64,000 nucleotides of DNA from Brevundimonas sp. Leaf363 (GTDB taxonomy: Bacteria; Pseudomonadota; Alphaproteobacteria; Caulobacterales; Caulobacteraceae): the NCBI RefSeq assembly GCF_001424025.1, contig NZ_LMPZ01000002.1, positions 1 to 64,000 on the forward strand, in the 5' to 3' direction. Positions 33,338-42,176 of the stretch are shown here, piece after piece (position 1 is the stretch's first letter; each line of letters begins with the position of its first letter). Both the position numbers and the translations under genes were made by a program. The notes below the pieces were generated by a model. It was not told the DNA's origin, did not search any database, and was given only the letters and a program-made list of their open reading frames with translations.

Positions 33338-35320
33338 TCAGCCTTCGGCCAGAACGATCAACCGATCTTCGGGCAGAAACTCCTGCGCCTGGCTCTTCGA
33401 GGGATTGACCACAACGCCGCCCATGTTGCGGGCGTCGGCGCCGTCTTCCTCTCGCCGGCGGCGGTAGCCGATGGCGGTCTCGCCGCGGCGGCGGGCCGCT
33501 TCCATCAGGGTATAGCCGCTGACCGGCCGGCCCAGGTCCACATAGTCCCCGATGGGACGCATGTAGATTTCCGAGCCCTCTTCATCCAGCAGGTCGCCGA
33601 AGATGTCGGACAGGTATTCGTTCTCCGAGGCCTGGGCCAGCATCAGGCTGATCAGCTTGTTCGACACCACGAAGTCGTCGGCGCGGGTCACTTCGGCCAG
33701 CTCGCGGTTGCGGATGTCGATCATTTCCGAGACCACGCTGACGCGCTGGCCCTCGCGCTCTGACAGCTTGCGCAGGTGCAGCAGAGTGATGAGCGTCCGC
33801 GTGTCGGCCGACTGGGCCTCTATCGTGTCCGAGTATCCCAGAACCATGACGCTGTCATAGCCCAGCGGGTTCAGCGCATCGATCGAGGCGGCGTGGCTGG
33901 TGTCGATGATCCGGGTCTCGACCTTCAGGTTCTTCGACCCCAGCGGCAGGGCCGCGATCTCGTCCAGCAGACCGGGCGTGTCGGCGGCGACCGTCAGCAG
34001 GGAGCCGGCCTTCACATACTTCGACAGCTCCGAGGCGATGATCGGTCCGCGTCGGTTCCAGCCCAGGATCAGCACCCGTTCGGCCGCACGGCGCGCCGCC
34101 TTGGGCTTGCGGATCTGCGTCGGATCGACCGCGTCCTCGGGCGGGGTCGTCATGCGTATGGCGGCGTCGTCCTCGGCGATGATGATGGCGCGCGCGTCCT
34201 CGGGGATGACCGTGTCCATCGGCGGATTCATCCGCGTCTGGCCGTCGGCGAACCGCAGCCCGATCAGGGCCGAGTCCTCATAGGCCGTCAGCGCCTCGCC
34301 GTAGGTCGTTCCCGCCAGTCCCTCCAGCTCGGTCGTGTAGATTTCGCAGCCGTCGAAATCGAGCAGTTCGGAATAGACGGCCGACAGGCCGGCCTGGCGG
34401 CTGGACTGCACCACGATACGGCTGATCAGGTCGTCGGCCAGCACCAGCTGCACCTCGTCGCCGCCCACGATGCGGGCCACCTCGGCGTTCTTGGCGTCGC
34501 GCAGCTCGGCGGCGATGCGATAGCGGTCGTCGCGGCGCTTGGGATCGTTGGTCAGGGCCAGGACCGTTTTGATGACCTGGCTGTCGGGATCGTCCGCGCC
34601 GTCCGGCGACACCACGACGATGGAGCGGCAGGCTTGCGGATTGACCAGCGACAGGTCGAACAGATCGGTCGGATCGCCCGAGCGGCAGATGATGCGCGTC
34701 TTGCCGGTCGGGCCGACCTTGTCGGCGATCTCGTCCTCCATCTCCACCTTGTCCTTGTCGGCCATGATGACGATGCGCGGCCGCTTGCGGCTGGCGTTGG
34801 CGATGGTCAGTTCGGAGATGATGTCGAAGATTGACGCCGACCAGTTCAGGATGACGGTGTGGTCGCTCTCCAGCACGCGCGAGCGACCCTTGCGCAGTTC
34901 GTCCAGCTTGGTGTCGATGCCGGTGGCGATGATGCCGATCAGCGCCGAGAAGACCAGGATGCCGGCCAGGGTCACGACCAGGGTGATCCCCCGGAACGCC
35001 CACCCGTCGTCCCCGCCCATGGCGCCAGCGTCCATGGTCCGCATCAACGACTGCCAGGCCGCCTCAATGACGTCGAAGCCGCCGTCCGGTCCGATGCGGG
35101 TGACGGTCAGCAGGATGGCGGCGACGACGATGACGATCAGCGAGATCAGCGCCAGCCAGCCCATCAGGGCGATCGGCCCGGCCGCCATCGACTTGTCGAA
35201 TGCATAGCGAAGCCGCTCGGACAGGGTGACGTCGTACCCCCGGCTCTTGGTCACGCCCAGCTTGGCCGGCGCGCCCTTGCCGGCGGCGCGCGCCGCCGTC
35301 TGACGGATGATCGAACCCAT
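33338..35320 (-). CDS. CASTOR/POLLUX-like putative ion-channel protein with paired RCK/TrkA-N domains
   Basis: 660 residues. The N-terminal third has membrane spans (GPIALMGWLALISLIVIVVA, GITLVVTLAGILVFSALIG) and a pore-like loop region. It is followed by two Rossmann-type RCK modules, the first around DHTVILNWSASIFDIISEL and the second around ERVLILGWNRRGPIIASELS. This is the layout of plant CASTOR/POLLUX channels and their bacterial homologues. ATG 35320 has GGGGGA upstream; the longer frame is unlikely to be used. The ion specificity is unknown. Confidence 0.85.
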   Translation of the reverse strand: MGSIIRQTAARAAGKGAPAKLGVTKSRGYDVTLSERLRYAFDKSMAAGPIALMGWLALISLIVIVVAAILLTVTRIGPDGGFDVIEAAWQSLMRTMDAGAMGGDDGWAFRGITLVVTLAGILVFSALIGIIATGIDTKLDELRKGRSRVLESDHTVILNWSASIFDIISELTIANASRKRPRIVIMADKDKVEMEDEIADKVGPTGKTRIICRSGDPTDLFDLSLVNPQACRSIVVVSPDGADDPDSQVIKTVLALTNDPKRRDDRYRIAAELRDAKNAEVARIVGGDEVQLVLADDLISRIVVQSSRQAGLSAVYSELLDFDGCEIYTTELEGLAGTTYGEALTAYEDSALIGLRFADGQTRMNPPMDTVIPEDARAIIIAEDDAAIRMTTPPEDAVDPTQIRKPKAARRAAERVLILGWNRRGPIIASELSKYVKAGSLLTVAADTPGLLDEIAALPLGSKNLKVETRIIDTSHAASIDALNPLGYDSVMVLGYSDTIEAQSADTRTLITLLHLRKLSEREGQRVSVVSEMIDIRNRELAEVTRADDFVVSNKLISLMLAQASENEYLSDIFGDLLDEEGSEIYMRPIGDYVDLGRPVSGYTLMEAARRRGETAIGYRRRREEDGADARNMGGVVVNPSKSQAQEFLPEDRLIVLAEG

Positions 35321-35549
35321 GCCTGTCCCCCTTCCGATGCGCCCCCGCGCATCGGCGCGATCGGATCGCCGCGCCCGCCCTTGCATACGCCGACTGCCGG
35401 GCTTGGGAAGAGGGGGCCGTCGAAACGCGGTGTTAGGCGTTGCGCGTCCACAATGTGCACGGTGTCGTAATTTCGGCCATCTGGCGTGTGATCTTGCCAT
35501 TCGCCGCCCGCCGCCTGGCGATGGGCGACCTCCAGGGGATAAGCGTTCG

Positions 35550-36161
35550 ATGCTTCGACTGATCGTATCCGGAATGGCGGTCGCCGCTCTGGCCGGCTGC
35601 GCCTCAACGACCGAGAGCTACACATCGCGGACGGCGACGGAGCAGCTGCTGATCGCCCGCGCGGCCGATCGAGCCGTCGAGGGCCTGACGCTGCCGGTGC
35701 CGCCGGGGTCGCGGGTGTTCGTGGACCAGACCTATTTCCAGGGCGACGGCTCGGCCTACGCCATCAGCGCCATTCGCGGCGCGCTGTCGGACGCCGGCTA
35801 TCTGCTGTCGCCGGACAAGGCGACGGCCGACGCGGTGTTCGAACTGCGGATCGGGGCCTTGTCGCTGGAACAGATGCGCCGCGTCGTCGGCCTGCCGCCC
35901 ATGGCGGTGCCGATCAACGAGAACCTGAACGTGGTCTCCCTGCCGGAGCTGTCGATCTATAGCCGCCGTGACCGGGTCGGCATCGCCGAGTTCTCCGGCT
36001 TCCTCTACGACGGCCGCACGGGCGCACCGCTCGGCGCCATCGCGCCGCTGATCGGCGACTACCGCATCCGCAGCCATAAACTGCTGATGATGCTCAGCTG
36101 GGGCCAGCAGCAGGCCATGCCGGGCGAGCGCGACCCGGGCGACAGCTGGAAAGAATTCTAG
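35550..36161 (+). CDS. Putative outer-membrane lipoprotein (DUF6655-like)
   Basis: 203 residues from ATG 35550. Signal with lipobox ALAGC (Cys about 17), then a mixed alpha/beta domain (RVFVDQTYFQGDGSAYAISA, DAVFELRIGALSLEQMRRVV, LPELSIYSRRDRVGIAEFSG). It resembles conserved lipoproteins of unknown function in Proteobacteria. The frame is open upstream without a signal peptide, which supports the chosen start. It ends in a CTAG shared with the converging rsmB gene. Confidence 0.75.
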   Translation: MLRLIVSGMAVAALAGCASTTESYTSRTATEQLLIARAADRAVEGLTLPVPPGSRVFVDQTYFQGDGSAYAISAIRGALSDAGYLLSPDKATADAVFELRIGALSLEQMRRVVGLPPMAVPINENLNVVSLPELSIYSRRDRVGIAEFSGFLYDGRTGAPLGAIAPLIGDYRIRSHKLLMMLSWGQQQAMPGERDPGDSWKEF

Positions 36162-37459
36162 GCGATCCGCTCGAAGGCGGCGATGAAAAAGCCGTCCAGG
36201 CCCCCTTTGTCCGCCCACATCGACGGCAGGATGCGCAGCCAGCCTTCGGGCGTCAGCGCCTCGGCCGGCGCGCCGACGGCGGCCGGATCGGCGGGGATCA
36301 CGCGGAAGGCGGCGTTGCGGCGGGCGAAGGCGATGGCCTGGGTCTCGCCCTCCTCGCGCTCCAGCGAACAGACGCAATAGACCAGCCGGCCGCCGGGCTT
36401 CACCCGCTGGGCCGCCGCGTCCAGCAGGCGGTGCTGCACGTCGGCCAGTTTGGCGACGTCGGCGGGCTTCACCGCGCGCAGCGCCTCGGGGTTGCGGCGA
36501 TAGGTGCCGGTGGCGGTGCAGGGCGCATCCAGCAGGACGGCGTCGAAGGTGCGGTCGTCCTCCCAGTCCTCGGCCGGGACGGCGATGACCTCGACCTCGG
36601 CGCCGATGCGTCTGGCGTTCTCGGTCAGGCGGCGCAGGCGGGGGGCGGATCGATCCAGCGCGACCACCGACGCGCCGGCGGCGGCCAATTGCATCGTCTT
36701 GCCGCCGGGCGCGGCGCACAGGTCCAGCGCGCTTTGGCCGGGCTGGATGTCCAGCAGGCGGGCGGGCACGGCGGCCGCCGCGTCCTGCACCCACCAGTCG
36801 CCGTCCGCATAGCCATGCCAGGTCGTCAGGTCGCCGCGTTTGCCGGTGCGGACGCCGCCGCCCGGCAGGACGACGCCGTCCAGCGCCATGGCCAGAGCGG
36901 CGGCGTCCACGCCGGGCTTGAGGCTGAGGTCGGTCGCCGGCTCCTGCCGCGTGGCCTCGGCCAGACCCGTCAGGGCCGCCTCACCGTAAGCGGCGCGCCA
37001 CCGGGCGGCCAGCCAGTCGGGCAGGTTGGCGACGGGCGAGGTCTTGCCCGGTCCCTCACGTTCGATGCTGCGCAGGACGGCGTTGACCAGCGCCTTGAAC
37101 GGGCGGGTCTTCTGATCGCGCTCGGCCAGTTTGACCGCCGTCGACACCGCCGCGAAGGCGGGCGTGCCCAGCACCAGCGTCTGGGCCAGCGACACCCGCA
37201 GCAGGGTCGTCACCTCCGGCCCCGGACGACGCTGCATCCGCTTGGACAGGATGGCGTCGATCTCGCCCAGCCGGCGCAGGGCGGCCATGGCCACGGCGCG
37301 GGCGAAGGCCCGGTCGGCGGGCGCCAGGGTCGAGACCGGCGGGCGCGTCATCGCCTCGTCCAGCCCCTGACGCTTCTCCAGCGCGGCGTTCAGCAGGACG
37401 CCGGCCGCGACCCGCGCCTCGATGCCCGCATCGGCGGGGGTCTCGACCGGATCGGTCAA
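36158..37459 (-). CDS. rsmB: 16S rRNA (cytosine-C5)-methyltransferase, RsmB type
   Basis: 433 residues. An N-terminal NusB-like RNA-binding domain (about 10-140) precedes a SAM-dependent Rossmann domain with LDLCAAPGGKTMQLAAAG. The catalytic Cys motifs are LLDAPCTATGTYRRNPE and VYCVCSLEREEGE. It methylates C967 (E. coli numbering) of 16S rRNA. The probable start is TTG at 37459, which overlaps the kup stop (TTGA). No ATG occurs in frame before the NusB domain. The stop shares CTAG with the lipoprotein gene. Confidence 0.92.
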   Translation of the reverse strand: MTDPVETPADAGIEARVAAGVLLNAALEKRQGLDEAMTRPPVSTLAPADRAFARAVAMAALRRLGEIDAILSKRMQRRPGPEVTTLLRVSLAQTLVLGTPAFAAVSTAVKLAERDQKTRPFKALVNAVLRSIEREGPGKTSPVANLPDWLAARWRAAYGEAALTGLAEATRQEPATDLSLKPGVDAAALAMALDGVVLPGGGVRTGKRGDLTTWHGYADGDWWVQDAAAAVPARLLDIQPGQSALDLCAAPGGKTMQLAAAGASVVALDRSAPRLRRLTENARRIGAEVEVIAVPAEDWEDDRTFDAVLLDAPCTATGTYRRNPEALRAVKPADVAKLADVQHRLLDAAAQRVKPGGRLVYCVCSLEREEGETQAIAFARRNAAFRVIPADPAAVGAPAEALTPEGWLRILPSMWADKGGLDGFFIAAFERIA

Positions 37460-39444
37460 ACCGCGACCTGTGTGCCCAGCTCGACCACACGGCCGGGCGG
37501 GATGTGGAAGAAGTCGGTCGGGTTGGCGGCGTTGCGCATCAGGAAAATGTAGAGCTTGTCCTGCCACAGCGGCATGCCCTGGCTGGCCGATGGCACGACC
37601 GAGCGCCGGCCCAGGAAGAAGCTGGTCGACATGATGTCGAACTTCACCCCCTGCTTGCGGCACTGGCTGAGCGCCCGCGGGATCACGGGATTCTCCATGA
37701 AGCCGTAGGAGACGGTGATTTTCTTGAAGTCGTCGCTGATGGGCTCGATCCTGACGCGCTGACCCTCGGGCACGCGCGGCCGTTCGCTGGTGCGCACGGT
37801 CAGGATGACGTTCTTCTCGTGCAGGACCTTGTTGTGCTTGAGATTGTGCATCAGGGCGACCGGGGCGACATCGGGGTCGCTGGTCAGGAAGATGGCCGTG
37901 CCCGGCACGCGGTGCGGCGGGCGGGCGTGCAGCATTTCGATCAGGTCGCTGAGCGGCAGGCTGTCTTTCTTGGCCTTGTCGCTGAGGATCTGGCTGCCTC
38001 GCGTCCAGGTCCACATGATGACGATCAGGATGGCGCCCAGCACCAGCGGCAGCCAGGCGCCGTCGGGGATCTTCAGCAGGTTCGACGTCAGGAAGACGCT
38101 GTCGATGAAGCCGAACGGAATGAGCGCCGCCAGCGTCGCCCACAGCGGCCACTTCCATTTCCGCCGGATGACCGAGAAGCTCATCAGGGTGTTGATCAGC
38201 ATGACGCCGGTGACCGCGACGCCGTAGGCCGCCGTCAGGTTATGCGAGCTCTGGAAGACGACCAGCAGCAAGAGGACGCCCACCATCAGGAAGGTGTTCA
38301 CCGCCGGCACAAAGATCTGTCCGGCCTGGGTCTCGGACGTGAAGCGGATGTCGATGCGGGGCAGCAGGCCCAGCTGAACCGCCTGCTGCGTCACCGAGAA
38401 GGCGCCGGTGATCACCGCCTGCGAGGCGATGACGGTGGCGACGGTCGCCAGCAGCAGCATCGGCCAGTAGGCGATCTCGGGCACCATGCTCCAGAACGGG
38501 TTCTCGGAGGCCGCCGGGTTGTCCAGGATCATCGCGCCCTGGCCCAGATAGTTCAGCGTCAGGCAGGGCAGGACGAAGCACAGCCAGCCGGCGCGGATCG
38601 GCTTTTTGCCGAAATGCCCCATGTCGGCGTACAGCGCCTCTGCGCCCGTGACGGCCAGGAAGACGCTGCCCAGGATGATGAAGCCCAGCAGGCCGTCCTC
38701 GATCAGCAGCTGGACGCCGTAGTGGGGCGACAGGGCGCGCAGGATCGACGGGTCGTCGCCGATGTGCAGCAGGCCCAGGGCGCCCAGACACAGGAACCAG
38801 ACGGCGGTGATGGGGCCGAAGAACTTGGCCAGGCCGGCGGTGCCGCGCGACTGGACCAGGAACAGGCCGATGAGGATGGCGGCCGAGACCGGCACGATGA
38901 AGGGGTCCAGCGATCCGCCCACGCCCGGCGCGTCCTTGACGCCCTCGATGGCGGACAGGACCGAGATGGCGGGCGTGATGATGCCGTCGCCGTAGAACAG
39001 GGCGGCGCCGCAGACGCCCAGGATGAAGATCCAGGCGCTGCGCCGGCCGATCGCGTGCTGGGCCAGGGCCATCAGGGCCAGGGTGCCGCCCTCGCCCTTG
39101 TTGTCCGCGCGCATGAGGAAGATGACGTATTTGAACGTCACCACGATCATCAGGGCCCAGAAGGCCAGCGAGACGACGCCGACCACGGCCAGGTCGCCGC
39201 CCACGCCCGAACGGGCATGGTCGATGGCTTCGCGCAGGGCGTAGAGCGGGCTGGTGCCGATGTCGCCGAAGACGACGCCGATGGCGCCGAGGGTCAGGGC
39301 CCAGAACGGACCCTTGGCGTGCCCGCCGGGACCGTGCGCGGCGTGCGCGTCGGCCGCGGGCTTGTGCGGGGCTTCAGCGGACCCGGACGCCGGCGCCAGC
39401 GAGGCGGGGGGAGCGCCGTCGCCGAGGGGAGTTTCCCCAGTCAT
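37456..39444 (-). CDS. kup: Low-affinity potassium transporter Kup
   Basis: A 662-residue K+/H+ symporter of the KUP/HAK/KT family. A His/Ala-rich cytoplasmic N-terminus (about 1-45) precedes the family start ALGAIGVVFGDIGTSPLYAL. About 12 membrane spans follow, including KYVIFLMRADNKGEGGTLAL, and a C-terminal cytoplasmic domain of about 180 residues. The length fits the family. The downstream rsmB start overlaps its stop, linking the two genes by coupling although their functions are unrelated. Confidence 0.95.
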   Translation of the reverse strand: MTGETPLGDGAPPASLAPASGSAEAPHKPAADAHAAHGPGGHAKGPFWALTLGAIGVVFGDIGTSPLYALREAIDHARSGVGGDLAVVGVVSLAFWALMIVVTFKYVIFLMRADNKGEGGTLALMALAQHAIGRRSAWIFILGVCGAALFYGDGIITPAISVLSAIEGVKDAPGVGGSLDPFIVPVSAAILIGLFLVQSRGTAGLAKFFGPITAVWFLCLGALGLLHIGDDPSILRALSPHYGVQLLIEDGLLGFIILGSVFLAVTGAEALYADMGHFGKKPIRAGWLCFVLPCLTLNYLGQGAMILDNPAASENPFWSMVPEIAYWPMLLLATVATVIASQAVITGAFSVTQQAVQLGLLPRIDIRFTSETQAGQIFVPAVNTFLMVGVLLLLVVFQSSHNLTAAYGVAVTGVMLINTLMSFSVIRRKWKWPLWATLAALIPFGFIDSVFLTSNLLKIPDGAWLPLVLGAILIVIMWTWTRGSQILSDKAKKDSLPLSDLIEMLHARPPHRVPGTAIFLTSDPDVAPVALMHNLKHNKVLHEKNVILTVRTSERPRVPEGQRVRIEPISDDFKKITVSYGFMENPVIPRALSQCRKQGVKFDIMSTSFFLGRRSVVPSASQGMPLWQDKLYIFLMRNAANPTDFFHIPPGRVVELGTQVAV

Positions 39445-39602
39445 GCGTATCCTCCGGGCGCCGCGAAGGCGGGCCCATCAAAGCGGCGAGCGCTTACGCC
39501 TATTCCGGTAGCGGTTCAATCGCGCCACCTGGGATTCCGCTTCACTCCGGTTGCAGATTTGGGAAATGACCCGATCCGCACTATCTAGGCAGGCGAAACG
39601 CC

Positions 39603-40073
39603 ATGTCAGACAGCCAACGCTTCCCCGTCGCCGCCCACACCCTGGCCTATCTGGCCCACAAGGGCGCCTATGCGCCCGCGCAGGCGGCGGCCAGCGCCGT
39701 GTTGGCGGCCTCCATTCCGACCAATCCGGTGGTGGTGCGGCGGGTGACGGCCCTGCTGGCCAAGGCGGGTCTGATCGCCACCCGTCCAGGCGCGGCGGGC
39801 GGCTCCTGGCTGCTGCGAAAGCCAGAGACGATCCGGCTGGACGAGGTGCTGCGCGCGGTGAACGGCTGCGCCAACCTGGGCTCCACGCCGATGGGCGCCG
39901 CGGGCTGCCCCGTCAGCGAACACATTCCTCGCCAGGTGGCCAAGGCCCTGACGGCGGTGGACGAGGCGGCGAACGCCTGCCTGTCCAAGATCACCATCGC
40001 CGACCTGCTGGCCGACAACCCCGCCGCGTTGCAGGGCTACGAGCCGCACAAGTCCTGCCCCGTCGCGGCGTGA
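39603..40073 (+). CDS. Rrf2-family transcriptional regulator (YwnA-like)
   Basis: 156 residues. An N-terminal winged helix (HTLAYLAHKGA, ASIPTNPVVVRRVTALLAKA, GLIATRPGAAGGSWLLRKP) is typical of Rrf2. Cys residues occur in NGCANLG, AAGCPV and NACLSK, but their spacing does not match the three-Cys cluster site of IscR, so iron-sulphur binding is uncertain. It probably controls the SDR gene that follows, whose GTG overlaps its stop. Confidence 0.87.
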   Translation: MSDSQRFPVAAHTLAYLAHKGAYAPAQAAASAVLAASIPTNPVVVRRVTALLAKAGLIATRPGAAGGSWLLRKPETIRLDEVLRAVNGCANLGSTPMGAAGCPVSEHIPRQVAKALTAVDEAANACLSKITIADLLADNPAALQGYEPHKSCPVAA

Positions 40074-40873
40074 CGGAACGAAGGACGGCGCTGGTCACCG
40101 GCGCCTCGGCCGGTCTTGGGGCGGCGCTGGCGCGCGCCTATGCGAAGAACGGCTGGGACCTGATCCTGACCGCGCGGCGCGAGGACCGGCTGGCCGAGAT
40201 CGCAAGCGCCCTGGCGGTCGAGTTCGACATCACGGCCGCCATCATCCCCGAAGACCTGTCCGATCCCGCCGCGCCCTTGCGTCTGGTGCGCGAGATCGAG
40301 GGGCGGGGCCTCGTCGTCGACGCCCTGATCAACAACGCCGGCTACTCGCTGACGCAAGGCTTCCTTGAGCTGTCGCCCGCCGATCACGCCGCCATGATCC
40401 AGGTCATGCTGTCGGCGCCGATCGAGCTGAGCCGGCGCCTGGCCCCGGCCATGACCGAGCGCGGCTTCGGCCGGATCATGAACGTGGCGTCCCTGGCCGG
40501 CCTGATGCCGGCGACCGGCGGCGACACCCTGTACGGCCCGATCAAGAGCTTCCTGATCAAGGCGTCGAACGGCCTGCATCTGGAGCTGAAGGACCGGGGC
40601 GTCCACGTCAGCGCCCTGTGCCCCGGCTACACCCTGACCGAGTTTCACGACGCCAACGGCTCGCGCGCGCAGGTGTCGGGGGCATACCCCGGTTGGATGT
40701 GGATGGACGCCGACCGCGTCGCCGAGATCGGCTATCATGGGCTGGAGGACAACCGGCCGGTGGTGGTGCCGGGCGCCGCCAACAAGGCGCTGGCGTTCCT
40801 GGCCAAGCACCTGCCGGACGGCATGGCGCTGAAGATGGTCGGCGGCCACGCGAAAAGGCTGGACCGGCTTTAG
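40070..40873 (+). CDS. Short-chain dehydrogenase/reductase
   Basis: 267 residues, GTG start overlapping the Rrf2 gene stop (GTGA). Cofactor site TGASAGLGAALARAYA, NNAGYS, catalytic Ser in NVASLAGL and YxxxK in LYGPIKSF. The Arg-rich TARREDR after the second strand suggests NADP(H). The substrate cannot be inferred; coupling to an Rrf2 regulator suggests induction by reactive aldehydes or redox stress, which is an inference. Confidence 0.9.
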   Translation: MTERRTALVTGASAGLGAALARAYAKNGWDLILTARREDRLAEIASALAVEFDITAAIIPEDLSDPAAPLRLVREIEGRGLVVDALINNAGYSLTQGFLELSPADHAAMIQVMLSAPIELSRRLAPAMTERGFGRIMNVASLAGLMPATGGDTLYGPIKSFLIKASNGLHLELKDRGVHVSALCPGYTLTEFHDANGSRAQVSGAYPGWMWMDADRVAEIGYHGLEDNRPVVVPGAANKALAFLAKHLPDGMALKMVGGHAKRLDRL

Positions 40874-40893
40874 TCGCGCAGGCCTCCCAAGGC

Positions 40894-41025
40894 CGTCATC
40901 CTCGGACTTGATCCGAGGATCAGGCGCCGATCGTGCTGACGTCGGATGGCCCAAGCGACAGCGTCTCAGCCTGCCGTGATAGCCCACCGGATAGCCTGAT
41001 CCTCGGATCAAGTCCGAGGATGACG
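40894..41025. repeat. Dispersed inverted-repeat element, family A copy 2
   Basis: About 131 bp filling the gap between two converging genes. The terminal inverted repeats are perfect over about 31 bp, starting CGTCATCCTCGGACTTGATC. Inside each terminus TCCTCGGA/TCCGAGGA forms its own hairpin. The interior is similar to copy 1 at 219-350 (both contain CGGATGGCC, TCAGCCTGCCG and CACCGGA), so it is one mobile or once-mobile family. It has no coding capacity. Confidence 0.88.
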
Positions 41026-41038
41026 GGCTTGGGTGGGC

Positions 41039-41413
41039 TTAACGCGTGGCCGCCAGCCAGCGCTCGCACAGGTCGCCGAACGGCCCCTCCACAGCCTCCA
41101 GCGCCGCCGCGTCTTTGAACACCAGCACCCCGCGATCCGGCGCCGCCCAGCGGGCCAGTCTGTCGGGGTCGGTGAACGCGAACCCCGCCGCGTCCTTCGC
41201 CTTCGCGCCCCGGTGCAGCACCACCCGCACCGCGCCCGACCGCTCCAGCCCCAAAGTGATGCGGTCGTCGCCCTCGACGCAGAAGCTGGGCGCGTTCCAC
41301 TTGATGTGTTCGGTCACGTCCGGCGCGGCGGCCAGGGCGATGTCGCGCAGACGCCGCGTCAGCGGTCGGATCGCCTCGGGCCAGGTCTCGATGAAGGCCT
41401 CGACCCCGGACAA
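41039..41413 (-). CDS. DUF1801 family protein
   Basis: 124 residues. The YdhG/DUF1801 pattern is clear: IKWNAPSFCVEGDDRITLGL and VRVVLHRGAKAKDAAGFAF, with an N-terminal IRPLTRRLRDIALAAAPDV. These small cytoplasmic proteins have a fold related to frataxin-like or iron-chaperone proteins, but no proven role here. The stop lies close to the right end of the family A repeat. Confidence 0.85.
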   Translation of the reverse strand: MSGVEAFIETWPEAIRPLTRRLRDIALAAAPDVTEHIKWNAPSFCVEGDDRITLGLERSGAVRVVLHRGAKAKDAAGFAFTDPDRLARWAAPDRGVLVFKDAAALEAVEGPFGDLCERWLAATR

Positions 41414-41416
41414 GCC

Positions 41417-42115
41417 CTAGTGCCCAGCCGCCGGGTAGGGCGTCGTCACCGAGCCGGCGAACATGCCGGGCAGGGCTTCGGACAAACCCATCAGGATGAA
41501 CTGGATCGCAAGGGCGCACAGGATCAGGCCCAGCACCCGCACCACGATGGCCAGGCCCACCTCGCCCAGCATGCGGCTGAGCGGTCCGGTCAGCGCGAAG
41601 CAGACGAATGACACAAGCGCCGCCGCGGCGACGGCCACCAGCGAGGCGACCGTGCCGCTGGCGCCCAGCTTCTCGGCCTCGCCGGCCTGGATGATGATGG
41701 CCGAGATGGCGCCGGGCCCGATCATCAGGGGGATGGCGAAGGGCACCACCAGTCGCTGGAACCGCCGCCGGGCGTAGCCGCGCACGTCCTTGGCGTCATG
41801 AATCGCGTCCTTGTCCGCGAAGGTGGCCAGGAAGTCCTCGCGCGCCATGTCCAGGCCGAGCAGCAGCAGCAGCACGCCGCCTGCGATGCGGAAGGCCGCC
41901 AGCGAGATGCCGAAGAACTGCAGCAGGCCCAGGCCGGTGAAGAAGAAGAAGGCCAGGAAGACCGCCGCGAACAGGCAGATCAGGGCCGACACGGAAATAC
42001 GCTGGCGCAGGGACGCGCCCGCCGTGGCCGCCGCGAAGATGGGAATGTTGCCCAGGGGGTCCAGCAGCGCGAACAGCGTCACGAACAGGTTGACGCCCAG
42101 ATCGACCGCGTTCAT
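41417..42115 (-). CDS. MarC-family integral membrane protein
   Basis: 232 residues, six spans. The MarC/UPF0056 signature is LFVTLFALLDPLGNIPIFAA and RRFQRLVVPFAIPLMIGPGA, with VLGLILCALAIQFILMGL near the end. The transported substrate, if any, is not known for the family. ATG 42115 is the natural start; six codons of open frame precede it. It is divergent from pyrF (61 bp apart). Confidence 0.92.
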   Translation of the reverse strand: MNAVDLGVNLFVTLFALLDPLGNIPIFAAATAGASLRQRISVSALICLFAAVFLAFFFFTGLGLLQFFGISLAAFRIAGGVLLLLLGLDMAREDFLATFADKDAIHDAKDVRGYARRRFQRLVVPFAIPLMIGPGAISAIIIQAGEAEKLGASGTVASLVAVAAAALVSFVCFALTGPLSRMLGEVGLAIVVRVLGLILCALAIQFILMGLSEALPGMFAGSVTTPYPAAGH

Positions 42116-42176
42116 GCCGCCCCAGCCTCGCAAATCAAAGGAACGGCCTGCTTAGCCGTTTGACAGGAGTCCGTCG

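Noticed and set aside
37504..39588. 694-aa plus-strand frame opposite kup
   Set aside because: Contains no domain; Gln/Asp/Arg-rich composition arises from the antisense of transmembrane codons.
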